Assembly (NCBI GenBank): GCA_017302715.1
Contig: JAFLCD010000003.1
Coordinates: forward strand, 19,154 to 83,153
Origin: Deltaproteobacteria bacterium
GTDB lineage: Bacteria; Bdellovibrionota; UBA2394
Reading direction: 5' to 3'
DNA length: 64,000 bases
Part shown: in pieces, positions 8,296-18,200 of the stretch
How the letters are laid out: the number at the start of each line of letters is the position of its first letter
Position numbering within the stretch: position 1 is the stretch's first letter
The notes under the pieces: generated by a model
Told to the model about the DNA's origin: nothing
The model's input: the letters and a program-made list of their open reading frames with translations, nothing else
Databases searched by the model: none
Program-made: the position numbers and the translations under genes

Positions 8296-8991
8296 TTATC
8301 TTGTGTGCATCCACTTAAAAAGCTTTGGAACAATCAAAAAAACGATCAAGACAATAAAAAAGAAAATTCCTGCGAGCAAGGCAAGGCTGGTTGCGACGAA
8401 AGCATCTTTATATCGATCAGAGGTAACTGAAATCTTAAGTCGTTTATCTATTTCGGCAAACGGAGAGGAATCAATTATTTTTATTTTAAGAATAGCGGCC
8501 TTGTTCGCTGAAAGTTCAAAGGGAGAGCCAAGGCATAAAAAAGTTTCTTCAGCGCTCCACGCACACGCATTCGGGACTTCTTGTCCTTCAGAAATTAAAT
8601 CATCCGTCTCTGATTTGAGGACCCATTTTAATTTAAGATGAGGGTCGGGAAATTCATTCGAAGATTCACGATCATTTGCAAACATATCGAATCTTTTTTT
8701 ATAGACGACTTCGATTTGATAACGTGAGGTCAGGTTGGGCAAAACTTTAAAATTATATTCTTTGTTTGCTTCAGCAGTGATTGGTTCATCAATCACTGTC
8801 CATCTATAGACAGAATAATTTTTATAAGCGAAAAAGAATGAATAAACAGAAAGGGCTGCGAGTAATATAAAAACACTTAAAACAAGCCAGTTTTTATCTC
8901 GGATGGGATGAGCTGGAATTTTCTTTTTGGCAAAAATCGCAATCGCCGCAAAAAAAAGAACGAGAACGAAGATCTGCATCGTTGAAGTCAT
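8296..8991 (-). CDS. Hypothetical membrane protein
   Basis: I do not recognise a family. The 231 residues have two hydrophobic segments near the N-terminus (about 5-21 and 34-54), a beta-rich soluble region of about 145 residues that should face the periplasm, and a C-terminal membrane segment at about 203-224 followed by a basic tail. The soluble part has two cysteines (CAWSAEETFLCLG) that could form a disulfide. The gene lies alone between the tesA operon and a response regulator, with 50 and 80 bases on either side. Confidence 0.6.
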   Translation of the reverse strand: MTSTMQIFVLVLFFAAIAIFAKKKIPAHPIRDKNWLVLSVFILLAALSVYSFFFAYKNYSVYRWTVIDEPITAEANKEYNFKVLPNLTSRYQIEVVYKKRFDMFANDRESSNEFPDPHLKLKWVLKSETDDLISEGQEVPNACAWSAEETFLCLGSPFELSANKAAILKIKIIDSSPFAEIDKRLKISVTSDRYKDAFVATSLALLAGIFFFIVLIVFLIVPKLFKWMHTR

Positions 8992-9071
8992 AGACCCATT
9001 TTTAAGTCTAGGGTTAAAAATTATTTAAATAAATCGATAATCCACTAGACGTCTCGCGTTTGCGGCCTCCT

Positions 9072-9482
9072 TCAAGTAATTAAAATCTTAGAAATGAGAG
9101 AGCCTAAATTAATCTCGGCTTCCTCTTTTGTTAGAATATGCTCGATCCCAAGCGCACGAACGTCGTCTTTGGTGAATTTTGGATTCTCGCCCCAGCCGCT
9201 AAAAAGCAAAACAAAAGGGATACTTTTTTTATAATTTTTTAAAAATGAATTCCAAAGTTCCAAACCATCCATTCTTGGCATATTCGTGTCCGACAAAACT
9301 AAATCTGGAGGGCGGCCATTCTCGGTAGCTTGCTCTAAAAGCATAAGAGCATCTGAGCCATGAGAGGCGGTTTTGATCTCAAGCCGATACTCAGGAGGCT
9401 TAAATGTCTTAAAAAGATAAAATTTAACCCAATGAACCCAGCCGGGATCGTCATCGACAACAATAAAATTAAGTTCACGCAT
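9072..9482 (-). CDS. Single-domain response regulator (CheY-like receiver)
   Basis: A stand-alone receiver domain of about 136 residues. The acidic pocket is VVDDDPGW near the N-terminus, the phospho-acceptor aspartate is in LVLSDTNMPRMDG, the Ser/Thr position is in VLLFSGWG, and the conserved lysine is in HILTKEE. No output domain follows, so it should signal through a partner protein. I prefer the ATG at 9482, which begins MRELNFIVVDDD and matches the normal receiver length; an in-frame TTG at 9527 would add 15 residues with no ribosome site visible. It is divergent from a membrane-bound AraC-type regulator, and the 61 bases between them must hold both promoters. No cognate kinase is adjacent. 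Confidence 0.88.
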   Translation of the reverse strand: MRELNFIVVDDDPGWVHWVKFYLFKTFKPPEYRLEIKTASHGSDALMLLEQATENGRPPDLVLSDTNMPRMDGLELWNSFLKNYKKSIPFVLLFSGWGENPKFTKDDVRALGIEHILTKEEAEINLGSLISKILIT

Positions 9483-9543
9483 GCCTACAGAATGCAAATT
9501 CCTTGACGTTCCGTCGTCCGAGTTCAAGAACTAGTACGTCAAA

Positions 9544-10644
9544 ATGGAATCGATCGAAGAAATGAAACTGATTAGTTACGGAAGCGTTATCTTTCTTACA
9601 CTTCTTAACTTTGCATGGCTTGCTGCTTTGCTTTGGAGAAAGTCTTTTACAACTTCAAGAATCATTCTTTCTTGCCTGTTAGTGGTTTCGACGCTTGTTC
9701 ATATTTTTCGCATCTGTGCGATTGAGTTTCAAAGTGTTTCGACGTTGATGGTGGTGCCGCCTTTAAGAGCGCTCGCCTTTTCACTTTTCTATTTTTATGT
9801 CTGCACTTTATTTCCGCCGAAATGGCGAGTGACATTTAAAAATATTTATTCGCATCTATTGGTAATTTTAACGGTGGCCCTCATCGCCTCTTTTGCAAAT
9901 TTTCGTTTTCCAATTTGGGATTGGTGGGTGGTATCGGGTTCTCGATATTTTGCACCCATTATGATTGCGATCTGCGGAAGTTATCTTCTTCTTTCGTATC
10001 TGCGAGTTTTGCGAGGAAGAAAAATTTTAGAACAAACGAATACAGATCCAGATTTGTTTCGAATGCGCTGGGGGTATGTTTTTTTCGGAGTTGGAATTGT
10101 GCTGTGGCTTTCGCAATTATTTGGATATTTTCTTCAGTCGCCTGCCCGTTGGTATTTTGCATTCGAAAATGGCATTTCAGTTTTGAGTATTTGGTTTTTA
10201 ACAGGATATGCGATTCGACAATCTCCGTTTGTAGATGATGAAGAGATTATTCCAGGAGAAAAGTCCGCGGCAAAAACAGGACTTTCTGATTCTGAAGTCG
10301 AAGAAATGGCAGTGAAATTAAAAAATCTTCTTATCTCTTCTGGCGCTTATCACAATCCCAATTTTAAATTGAAAGACGTCGCGAAATTGATTGGCAAGCC
10401 CCCTTACTACGCATCAGAAGTTCTCAATCGAGGTTTGAAAACAAATTTTTTTGATCTCGTCAATTTTCTACGCATTGAAGATGCAAAGGCGCGATTGCGA
10501 TCTGAAGCTGAACAAAATAAATCGATTCTCGAAATAGCTTATGAATGTGGTTACAATTCTAAATCTGCTTTTAATTCTGCATTTAAGCGGTGCACCGGTG
10601 AGACGCCGTCAAGCTTTCGAACGACGAAAGATAGAATGAGTTAA
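9544..10644 (+). CDS. Membrane-bound AraC-family transcriptional regulator
   Basis: The 366 residues fall into two parts. Residues 1 to about 235 hold seven predicted membrane helices (for example VIFLTLLNFAWLAALLW near 13-29), with no recognisable ligand domain. Residues from about 260 to the end are an AraC-type double helix-turn-helix (LKDVAKLIGKPPYYASEVLN, then ILEIAYECGYNSKSAFNSAFKRCTG). This 7-TM plus AraC layout is known in several bacteria and implies direct signal transfer from the membrane to DNA. The gene diverges from a CheY-like gene, a likely target or partner. The start at ATG 9544 follows the intergenic region with no strong Shine-Dalgarno. Confidence 0.85.
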   Translation: MESIEEMKLISYGSVIFLTLLNFAWLAALLWRKSFTTSRIILSCLLVVSTLVHIFRICAIEFQSVSTLMVVPPLRALAFSLFYFYVCTLFPPKWRVTFKNIYSHLLVILTVALIASFANFRFPIWDWWVVSGSRYFAPIMIAICGSYLLLSYLRVLRGRKILEQTNTDPDLFRMRWGYVFFGVGIVLWLSQLFGYFLQSPARWYFAFENGISVLSIWFLTGYAIRQSPFVDDEEIIPGEKSAAKTGLSDSEVEEMAVKLKNLLISSGAYHNPNFKLKDVAKLIGKPPYYASEVLNRGLKTNFFDLVNFLRIEDAKARLRSEAEQNKSILEIAYECGYNSKSAFNSAFKRCTGETPSSFRTTKDRMS

Positions 10645-10713
10645 AAAGAGTGCTCCTTCGATCTCTTGCTTTATTTGCTGGTTATATGATCTCCTAAGAC
10701 TCGGAGGTGTTTT

Positions 10714-11058
10714 ATGAAACTAGTTGTCGTATTATTTGGTTTGTTTTTTTCAACTGCAGTTTTGGCTGTAAATCCGCTTGGAGAATCTATGATTGCTTAT
10801 GAAGGCATTTTAAAAAGCGCTGCCATGAGTAAGATTTATTCTGGCGATATCATTAAATCTATTTCAAATGTTCAAAGTGAAAACACTTATCGAATTCAAA
10901 CGAGCTTTGAGTGCGAAATTTTAGTTGAAGTAAAATTTAATGAATTGCCTCCTAATACTTTAGGCAACCGAACAGTTAAAGAGGTCAGTGTTTTAGAAAT
11001 GAGCAAAAACTTTCGACCAGGTACAAAAGTATCTGCTTGCATGCAAGATGGAGAGTGA
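10714..11058 (+). CDS. Small exported protein, unknown
   Basis: A 114-residue protein with a clear signal peptide: MKLVVVLFGLFFSTAVLA followed by VNPLGE, with a likely cleavage after ALA. The mature part is small and beta-rich and contains two cysteines (FECEILVEV and SACMQDGE) that may form a disulfide in the periplasm. A strong ribosome site, GGAGGTG, precedes the ATG. No family is recognised. The next gene starts two bases after the stop, so the two are probably co-transcribed, although the products look unrelated. Confidence 0.72.
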   Translation: MKLVVVLFGLFFSTAVLAVNPLGESMIAYEGILKSAAMSKIYSGDIIKSISNVQSENTYRIQTSFECEILVEVKFNELPPNTLGNRTVKEVSVLEMSKNFRPGTKVSACMQDGE

Positions 11059-11060
11059 TA

Positions 11061-11432
11061 ATGAAAAAATCTTTTAATTACGTAGACGGTTTTGTACTTC
11101 CGATTCCAAAGAAAAATATCAGCGCCTACAAAAAAATGGCCACACTTGCTGCCAAAGTCTGGCGTGATCATGGTGCGATTGATTACGTTGAATGTATTGC
11201 TGACGATGTATCAAAAGGCAAAGTCACTTCTTTTCCTCGCAGCGTAAAACTCAAGAAAAATGAAGTCGTTTTCTTTTCGTGGATTACATACAAATCGCGA
11301 GCCCATCGCGATCAAGTGATGAAAAAAGTGATGTCAGATCCTCGCCTTGCAAAATATATGGACCCAAAAAAGATGCCATTTGATGGAAAAAGAATGTTTT
11401 GGGGCGGATTTAAACCAGTCGTAAAATTTTAA
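11061..11432 (+). CDS. DUF1428 family protein (YbaA-like)
   Basis: A 123-residue cytoplasmic protein of the DUF1428 family, which has a ferredoxin-like alpha/beta-barrel fold. Typical stretches are YVDGFVLPIPKKNISAYKKMA, VWRDHGAIDYVEC, VVFFSWITYKSRAHRDQVMKKVM and MPFDGKRMFWGGFKP. The biochemical role of the family is unknown. I start at ATG 11061, since an upstream in-frame ATG at 11037 would lie inside the preceding gene and lacks family similarity. Its stop and that of the convergent gene share the same TTAA. Confidence 0.92.
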   Translation: MKKSFNYVDGFVLPIPKKNISAYKKMATLAAKVWRDHGAIDYVECIADDVSKGKVTSFPRSVKLKKNEVVFFSWITYKSRAHRDQVMKKVMSDPRLAKYMDPKKMPFDGKRMFWGGFKPVVKF

Positions 11433-11968
11433 TTATTTTTCCAAAGCATCGTGCCAGGCTTTAAATCTTCTTGAATCGTTTTTGCAGCTTTGCTGGGCGA
11501 AAGTATAGAAGTGTCGACTGTGAGGTCGTACTTTAAACTATTTATTTTTTCGAATTGAGCGCGAGCGGTTCCGGGTTTTCTATTGGGGCGTTCGAGTTCT
11601 CTTTTTTCTAAAATATCTAGCGGAGCTTGGATCCCAACGAAAAATGTTTCGAAGCCTTTCAAAGACAACGCCACTTCTTTAATCCATTCGTCTTTATGTA
11701 AAACGTGGTCGAGAATAAAATGATCAACGGACTGAGCGATGGGCTTTAATGATTGGTTGAAGCCGGAAATAGATTTTAAAATTAAATTGAAATCCGATTC
11801 ATTTTCAAAATTAATTTTTCTTGGCATTGATTTTTCTAAGAACTGATCCACTCCAAATAAAAAATAATATTCAGGCAAAATTTTTAATAGCTCATTTGCA
11901 ATAGATGTTTTTCCGGAGCTTGAAGTCCCGTTCAGAATGATGATCATAGGTTTCCCTGGGGCATTCAC
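11429..11968 (-). CDS. Chloramphenicol phosphotransferase-like kinase
   Basis: P-loop kinase of the CPT family (PF07931). Walker A is GTSSSGKTS at residues 15-23, followed by the family-specific stretch LPEYYFLFGVDQF and HFILDHVLH, which includes the catalytic aspartate region. Family members phosphorylate small hydroxyl compounds; the Streptomyces venezuelae enzyme gives self-resistance to chloramphenicol. Most distant members, like this one, have unknown substrates, and resistance should not be assumed. An internal Met8 directly before IIILNG, preceded by AGGGA, is an alternative start. It converges with the DUF1428 gene on a shared TTAA and lies just downstream of a secreted peptidase on the same strand. 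Confidence 0.85.
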   Translation of the reverse strand: MNAPGKPMIIILNGTSSSGKTSIANELLKILPEYYFLFGVDQFLEKSMPRKINFENESDFNLILKSISGFNQSLKPIAQSVDHFILDHVLHKDEWIKEVALSLKGFETFFVGIQAPLDILEKRELERPNRKPGTARAQFEKINSLKYDLTVDTSILSPSKAAKTIQEDLKPGTMLWKNN

Positions 11969-11975
11969 TTCTTGC

Positions 11976-12971
11976 TTACTGAAATGTAGGCATTGGAATA
12001 GGGGGCGCTGTAGGTTGTTCTCCGTTTTGCCACAGCACGTTCGCTCTTATTCCTGCAGAATAAAGTTTTTCAAATTCTCGCATGTCCCAAATGCGTGGAG
12101 CCTGCCAATTTGAATCTAAGATAATGACGTATTCATTTACCCCATGAACAAATGTTCCAAGTGCTACCACTTGATGTCCGCCATTTGAGGAGCCTGAACT
12201 ATCCGTTGGCAACCAGAGACGACGATCGGTGGCCGCATTTTTTGAATACTCAAACAATGTATAAGGAGTTTGCGCCATCGTCTTGGCCACATCGAATCGA
12301 ACAAGAACAGGCAATCCTTGAGCTAAATATTTTCTAAGTTCTGTTTGAAATCCACTGACTGAATTTGTGGAAATATCGTAAAAAGCTATGCCCGTTTCTC
12401 GTGTTGTGTTTGCAACCGCATCTTTCCAATTACTATCACTGTAATAATCGTAATGAACTTGTGTTAAAAATCTATGGCGACTTTCTTCTGTCGCGAAATG
12501 CTGCTCAATCATTCCATTACCTTTGATGTCTCGATAACGAAGTTGTCTAAAGGCATTGAAAATTGCATAAGCGGCGCAAGTTCCACCTTGTTGATTTACT
12601 GAGCGCGGCACTGGAAATAAATTTGCAAGATTCACTCCGAAATTTAAATCCGCCGTTCGGATATCGACCCAGCTTGAAGGAATAAGAACGATGCGTTGTT
12701 CAGTGGGAACAAAAACAGCGAGATCATCGTAAGTTCCGTCGATTCGCCGAAGAAGTCCGAGGAAAATCCCTTTATTTTTTTGCACAGAATTTTCAAGAGA
12801 AGAAAATTCTATTTCTCGCCCCAACATAAGATCGTAATTTAAACCCGCTGCAGCTTTAGAAATGATAACGGTGCAACGAGGAGAATCTGCGTAACATTTC
12901 TGCTCGCAAATAAATGCAGAAAATAAAATGAAAATAGAAATTAAGAATTTTTTTGAATGTGAACCCTTCAT
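11976..12971 (-). CDS. Exported papain-like (C1/C39-type) cysteine peptidase
   Basis: The 331-residue protein begins with a signal peptide (basic KK, then FLISIFILFSAFICEQ, cleavage near CYA-DSP). A papain-like catalytic arrangement follows: oxyanion glutamine and nucleophile in NQQGGTCAAYA (Cys132), general base His266 in GGHQVVALG, and Asp286/Asn288 in ILDSNW. The spacing of about 134 residues between Cys and His fits clan CA peptidases. Residues 30-120 form an N-terminal region with no clear family, perhaps a propeptide or binding domain. Extra cysteines in the mature N-terminus suggest disulfides. Substrate is unknown. In a predatory or biofilm bacterium such enzymes usually act on foreign protein or peptidoglycan peptides, but this is inference. 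Confidence 0.75.
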   Translation of the reverse strand: MKGSHSKKFLISIFILFSAFICEQKCYADSPRCTVIISKAAAGLNYDLMLGREIEFSSLENSVQKNKGIFLGLLRRIDGTYDDLAVFVPTEQRIVLIPSSWVDIRTADLNFGVNLANLFPVPRSVNQQGGTCAAYAIFNAFRQLRYRDIKGNGMIEQHFATEESRHRFLTQVHYDYYSDSNWKDAVANTTRETGIAFYDISTNSVSGFQTELRKYLAQGLPVLVRFDVAKTMAQTPYTLFEYSKNAATDRRLWLPTDSSGSSNGGHQVVALGTFVHGVNEYVIILDSNWQAPRIWDMREFEKLYSAGIRANVLWQNGEQPTAPPIPMPTFQ

Positions 12972-13084
12972 CGCGTTTTAAGCTAGTGGAGCTGATAAGT
13001 CCTGGTCAAGGGATGCCAGAAGGCGCTTAAGTTGCGGATTTCGGGGACTTTTCAGAAAAGTGGAACCCTGCTAGAAAGCCGCGT

Positions 13085-14368
13085 ATGAACCTTCGCTTCA
13101 GCTTTTTATGGGTTGTCATTTTGTCAGGTTTTTTAGCATCTTGCCGGCCCGAAGCTGAACCCACTCCACTTGCCACAACTCCTACTACTTCTGGCGGAGT
13201 GATCGATGCATCTGGAGGAAATATCACCATCGCATCTCTCGAAGAGGTGGAGGTCTCTTTAAAAATATTACCCTCTCGGGTTAAAAGAGTTTTATTCAGA
13301 CTGCCGACGATTCGAAGAGCAGTGGAAAATTTTAATGGAATCAATCGGCATATAACAACTTCACCGTCGGATTACTGGATTTTTACGGAAGAAGAGTTGG
13401 CGCGGGTGCCTTTTATTTTTGATGCCATGTTAGGAACAGGTGAAAATCCAGGCCCCTCAGCATTTTCACTTTTTGAAAGTGGAAAAATCACATTTAGATC
13501 TCAAGATTCTTTTTGTAATCATCGTGACGGACATGGGGATGCTTCAGCAACTCCATCTGGAGAAATTTGTTTTAGCAAAGACTCCCTAAGAAGACTCGAT
13601 CCATGGTCGCTTCCACGAGCTACGGTAGCACTTGCCTTGCACGAGATTGCTCATGTGATGGGTCTAGAAGAAGCTGATGCCAGGCTCATGCAAAAATATT
13701 TTTTGTTTATCAATAATTTTGAACCCATTTTACTTTCTGAAGATTTAAAGAGAGCCATCATGGCTGATTTGCAGTCGATAGTGAAAATTATTTCTTATCA
13801 TAAAAATCTTTTTGAAAATCCAGATCTCAAGGAAATTGTAATGAGATTAAACTCCCCTGGTAAAGGTGATGATATAGACATGGAAAGCTTGAGGGGCGGC
13901 AAAGATAAATTGGACGCTCAAGAATTAAGATTCATCAAAGAATTAAATGATCAATGCGATGAGCTTTTTAAAAAGCTTGAAGTTGCAAGCCTTCCCCAGT
14001 CACCTAAATTTTGTCGTATTGCAAGTCTATTGGACACTATCGCCAGAGATCAACCTGTCTTAACAGTCGACTCAAAATCTTTTAGTTACCGCAAACATAA
14101 AGACCCCGTTGTTAAAGTTCGTAATGCGATCGCGGAGATTTATGAAATGTCTCCTCATAGTATTGATACAGATATTATTTCTTACCTTGCGGGTCATGAT
14201 TTAAGTGCTGAAGAAATCGATCGAGTTTTTAAATCTGCAGATTTTTTTAGTTATGCAAAAGACGAATTTGATGACGCCTCGATTTGGGGTGAGTACGCGA
14301 CCTTTGAAACTTCTGATCGAAAACAAATTCCTGGAGAGGATAGGCAGGGACGTAACTGGCGGCCTTAA
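13085..14368 (+). CDS. Lipoprotein with zinc-peptidase motif
   Basis: A 427-residue lipoprotein. The signal peptide ends in the lipobox LASC with Cys20 as lipidation site, and residues 21-45 form a Pro/Thr/Gly-rich linker. A zinc-binding HEIAH motif lies at His186-Glu187-His190 and continues VMGLEE, that is HExxHxxGxxE with Glu196 where metzincins have His or Asp. A compact domain before it contains CNHRDGHGD and EICFS, whose cysteines could pair. Residues 220-427 are helical and charged. This looks like a membrane-anchored metallopeptidase of no named family. The stop shares TTAA with the convergent TIGR02147 gene. The activity is inferred only from the motif. Confidence 0.72.
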   Translation: MNLRFSFLWVVILSGFLASCRPEAEPTPLATTPTTSGGVIDASGGNITIASLEEVEVSLKILPSRVKRVLFRLPTIRRAVENFNGINRHITTSPSDYWIFTEEELARVPFIFDAMLGTGENPGPSAFSLFESGKITFRSQDSFCNHRDGHGDASATPSGEICFSKDSLRRLDPWSLPRATVALALHEIAHVMGLEEADARLMQKYFLFINNFEPILLSEDLKRAIMADLQSIVKIISYHKNLFENPDLKEIVMRLNSPGKGDDIDMESLRGGKDKLDAQELRFIKELNDQCDELFKKLEVASLPQSPKFCRIASLLDTIARDQPVLTVDSKSFSYRKHKDPVVKVRNAIAEIYEMSPHSIDTDIISYLAGHDLSAEEIDRVFKSADFFSYAKDEFDDASIWGEYATFETSDRKQIPGEDRQGRNWRP

Positions 14369-15192
14369 GTCATTCGAAAAAAATCTATATTGAGGCAAGC
14401 CATTTCATCGGGCGGCGAGGATTCAAGTCGACCGATAAACTTTTTTATGAGTTGATTAAGTTCTTCTCTAAATTCATCAAAATGATTTTCCGAAATACTG
14501 CAGGGGCCGGTAAAAAAAAGATTCTTAGATTTCTTTTGCGAAAACGACATGAACTCATATGCTTTCATTCGCCAAGTCATCTGCCGGTGACGAATAAACG
14601 GAGAGTCGGCAGAAAGATGAGTCGAAGCTTTGCCCACCGTAAATTTATCCCCTTTTTTTCGCAGAAGATCATATTTCATTAAAAAATTTATATGCTCCAT
14701 TAATTGCGGAGCTGGCAGATCAATAATCGAGGCTAAAGATTTTAAATTCTGAAACCGCGGAATAGAGCAAAGAATACGTATCGCAGAATAGCGCCAATCC
14801 GAATAAAAACGAGAGAGAGCTTCCTCCGATATATGTTCTGTTTTCGGCAGACTATGTTTGAGATCTTGAGCTTGGCGACGAAGCTCACGCATCTTATCTT
14901 CGATTCGTTTGCGATATCGTGGCAAGGTGGCTCGGCTAAACTCTACTAAAGTGAGAAAAAATTCTTCTTCTGGAGAGGGTAGGCCTAAAAAAACGGCTGT
15001 CTCATAAGCTTGATCGAGCGAGAGTTCTCTTTGCCCAGAAAAAATCTGACTAATGGTAACTGTATTGGTTTTGAGAACTTCTGAAAGGCGACGGTATTGT
15101 CCGCGCCCATTTTTAGGAAAAGTCTTCAGCAGATCTCGTACATACAGGCGGTAGTCGGTGTAGCTAAAAATGGAGGGTTGAGTGGCCTGCAT
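14365..15192 (-). CDS. TIGR02147 family regulator
   Basis: A 275-residue protein matching the TIGR02147 family, which is abundant in Bdellovibrio-like bacteria and Fibrobacter. It starts with the family signature IFSYTDYRLYVRDLL, has a lambda-repressor-like HTH (YRRLSEVLKTNTVTISQIFSGQRELSLDQA, about 34-62) and continues with a winged-helix-like DUF4423 region (about 125-270, including FSQKKSKNLFFTG). These proteins are thought to be transcription regulators, though few have been studied. It lies divergently next to the 1174-residue secreted protein with 105 AT-rich bases between, so that gene is the obvious candidate target. The stop overlaps that of the convergent lipoprotein gene. Confidence 0.88.
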   Translation of the reverse strand: MQATQPSIFSYTDYRLYVRDLLKTFPKNGRGQYRRLSEVLKTNTVTISQIFSGQRELSLDQAYETAVFLGLPSPEEEFFLTLVEFSRATLPRYRKRIEDKMRELRRQAQDLKHSLPKTEHISEEALSRFYSDWRYSAIRILCSIPRFQNLKSLASIIDLPAPQLMEHINFLMKYDLLRKKGDKFTVGKASTHLSADSPFIRHRQMTWRMKAYEFMSFSQKKSKNLFFTGPCSISENHFDEFREELNQLIKKFIGRLESSPPDEMACLNIDFFRMT

Positions 15193-15297
15193 TTTTAAAT
15201 GTTATCATATTTGCTAATTTTATTGTTAATTTTAATTTTATAAATCTATAAGTCTCTGTTTGGCCGCGATATATCTTCCGTAAGGAGACCGCTACAT

Positions 15298-18200
15298 ATG
15301 AAACATACTAAAAACTTAATTAAAAATATTATCGCTTCAACTCTTATTATCGCTATGACAATTCCTTCTGTCTTCGCTCAAGAGGGCGTTGGCTTTCAGC
15401 AGGATCGCGAGCTTCAATATCAAGTTAAAAAAGACGGAGAGTTTAAAAGAGGAATCGCTTCGCAAGAGTGGCGAAAAGATTTGGAAGAGCACCAAGAGCA
15501 GATGCGCAAATTTCCTCAACTTGCAAAAGCACAAGCGATTTTCGTTTCTGAGGGAAGCAAACGAATTCAGGAAAAAAATATAGATACATCAACGATCGCT
15601 GCGCTTTACAGAACGAATCAATGGTTTCGAAATCAAAGAGATGAGGGCTACGAGCCATCGAGTTCTCAAATTTATCGTTTTTTTAATGATCGAAGAGATG
15701 ATCTTCGCAAAGCTCAAGCTCATGTAGATTCACCGGAAAATTTCTCCAGAGGTTTACAGCCCTACACCCAAGACATTATTAATTTTACGGATGTAGTCGG
15801 TCCCGCCGCAGGCGGATATGGTGCTGCTGCAATGCTCGTAAGCCGAGGCTTCGGATTGGCCAATCTTAAATTGAATGGCGCGGATGCTCGTGAAAAAGAT
15901 CTCGAACTTACACATGGCGCTTACAAAAATTCAAAAAATGTTCCAGGCATACTGAATCAGATCGCAGAAAATCGATCTCTCTCTCCAGAGTTTGCGATTT
16001 TTGCGGATAGATTAGTTGAGCCCATGTTGGGTCTTCCGATTAATTTATCTGATCCAAAGCATTCTCAAATTCTAAATCGCCTATCGAATCGCCCTGAAAT
16101 TAAAAAGCTTGAGCAAACTCGAGATATCGAAACCCCTAAACTGGCTCAGACGATGATAGACAATTCTGTGGATGAAACGCTCCCTCTTCTTGGCCAATTT
16201 TCTGAAGAGTTTAGAAAGTCTGCGCTAGCGAATATTCCTCAGTCAAATATTTCATTTATTGCAGCTAAGACGAATCGCCAAAAAATTGATGAAATGGGTA
16301 AGCGAAACGAGCAAGTCATTGAAACGATTGCCTCGGCTTTGGATTTTGGAACTTCATTGCTTTTAGTTTGCGGACAATCGAGAGAGGCCGAAGTCGCTGC
16401 TACTGTAGGTATGTCTCTTTTGAATGTAGCTGCGGCTACGAACAAAGTAGTCGTCGCTTATGCTGGTACTGCAGCCACAGCTTTAGCTGCAGGGGCTGCA
16501 ACTTTTGGTTTGGGAGCCGCTGTCATTGGAGCTTTTGTAGCCATCAAAAGTCTCTTTGCAAAAAAAGGCGGCGATCGAGTGATGGAGGAATTAAAAAGTT
16601 TGCGAAACGAAACTCGTCGTCAATTTCATCAAGTTCATAAACATCTCGATCAAATCGCAGGCCATATGGACAAACGTTTTGATCAAATGGTGAAGACTCA
16701 GTTTGCTATGATACGTCTTGTAGCTTCTGGATTTTCTTCGCTCGCGAATGGTCAATTAGAGCTCGATGCCAAAGTAAGTGATTTATTATTGAGAAGTGCC
16801 GCCATGCAAACAGAGTTGCGCGGTCTTTATTTTCAAAATTTAGGATTAGCTCAGTCCAATGTGAATGCAGAGTTTTCATCGGCTTATCGCTCATGCGTTC
16901 AGTCGACTGACTTAGAAATTTCACAAAGTGAATTTAAATCTAGTCTTAGTACTTTCGTAAAACTTTCTACGGATTATGCGAGCTCTGAAACTTTTCTGAG
17001 TAGTGCGCAGCCTGATGTTTCGGAAGATTGGACGTCTCCGGCCTTCATGTCCCGAGAGCTCAATCGAACTCGCTCTGCCGAGCCAGATTCCTTTTGGAGA
17101 AATTTAAGAATTATAGCTTCGATTGAAGATGGACGCGCGAACTTGGCGAACCTCTCACATCCCACTCAATGGTTAAAAGGGGCTTCAGCTTTTTATGAAT
17201 GCACCAGTCTTCGCCCTGAATATGCTTCCTCTGTATCATTAAGAGATTATGAAAATCTCATTTTGGCTGGAGAAAATACTCAGCAACGAATCGAAGATTT
17301 TAAATTTCAAATTCTTCAAAATCTTACTCAAGCTTTTTCAAATGAGACGGACAACCTTTTAGACCAGATGAGGAGTGCTTATACAGAAGCCTTCCAAAAA
17401 TTAACTCCGGTAGCAAATTCAAATGATTTGCCAAACTTATCTTTAAAAGTGAACTTAGCAAAAGGTAATAAAGATAAAGCTGCCGTTAAAGTTGCTGCCG
17501 ATCTTCAAGATTTTCCCATCGATCTTTTAGAAAGTGCAAAAGAAAAATTAGTCAAAACTCTTGGTGATATCGAAGCTCTAGATCTCGGAACAATTTCGGT
17601 TTCTGCAAATCTGACGCTTCATCCGAGTGTTACACGTCTCGAAGTAGACGAATACACGGCAGATAATAAAGTGATGGATAATGATTTTCTTACTCGTTGG
17701 AATGAAATTCGTCGTAGTGACGCTGCTTTCTATTTTTTGCCAGAAAAATATACAGGAGGTCCACTGAATGGCACTTGGCGCGGATATGGCATGTCGAAGG
17801 AATCTATTTTAGATTCTTATCCTCAAGTGGAGTGGTCCAAGACTTATCTTCCTGCCTCTCTTGAATTTACAGTTCGAGTTTTGGTTAATGGAAAGTCTAC
17901 GGAAGTAAGTCGCAGAAAAAATGATTTTGAGATTTTAGTGAATGCGGCTCCTGTGCGACGGACTTTTGATTTTGACAAACTGATGGCGCGTGTGAAGAAG
18001 GCTTATGAAAATCCAGCTCTTTACGACGGGAAAAATCATGGACGCAAATTAAGCAAAAAGGATCAAGGGGTTGCTTCTGCTGAGGCCATTAAATTTATTC
18101 AAGATTCCGTAGAAAAAAATCAATGGAGTAAAACTCATAAATCTCATCTCGCAGAGGGCGGCTTTAAAAAAGGCCCCTTTTCTCTTGATCGATTGAATCT

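Noticed and set aside
11429..11968. Calling the CPT-like gene a chloramphenicol resistance gene
   Set aside because: Only the family fold is visible; most relatives are not resistance enzymes.
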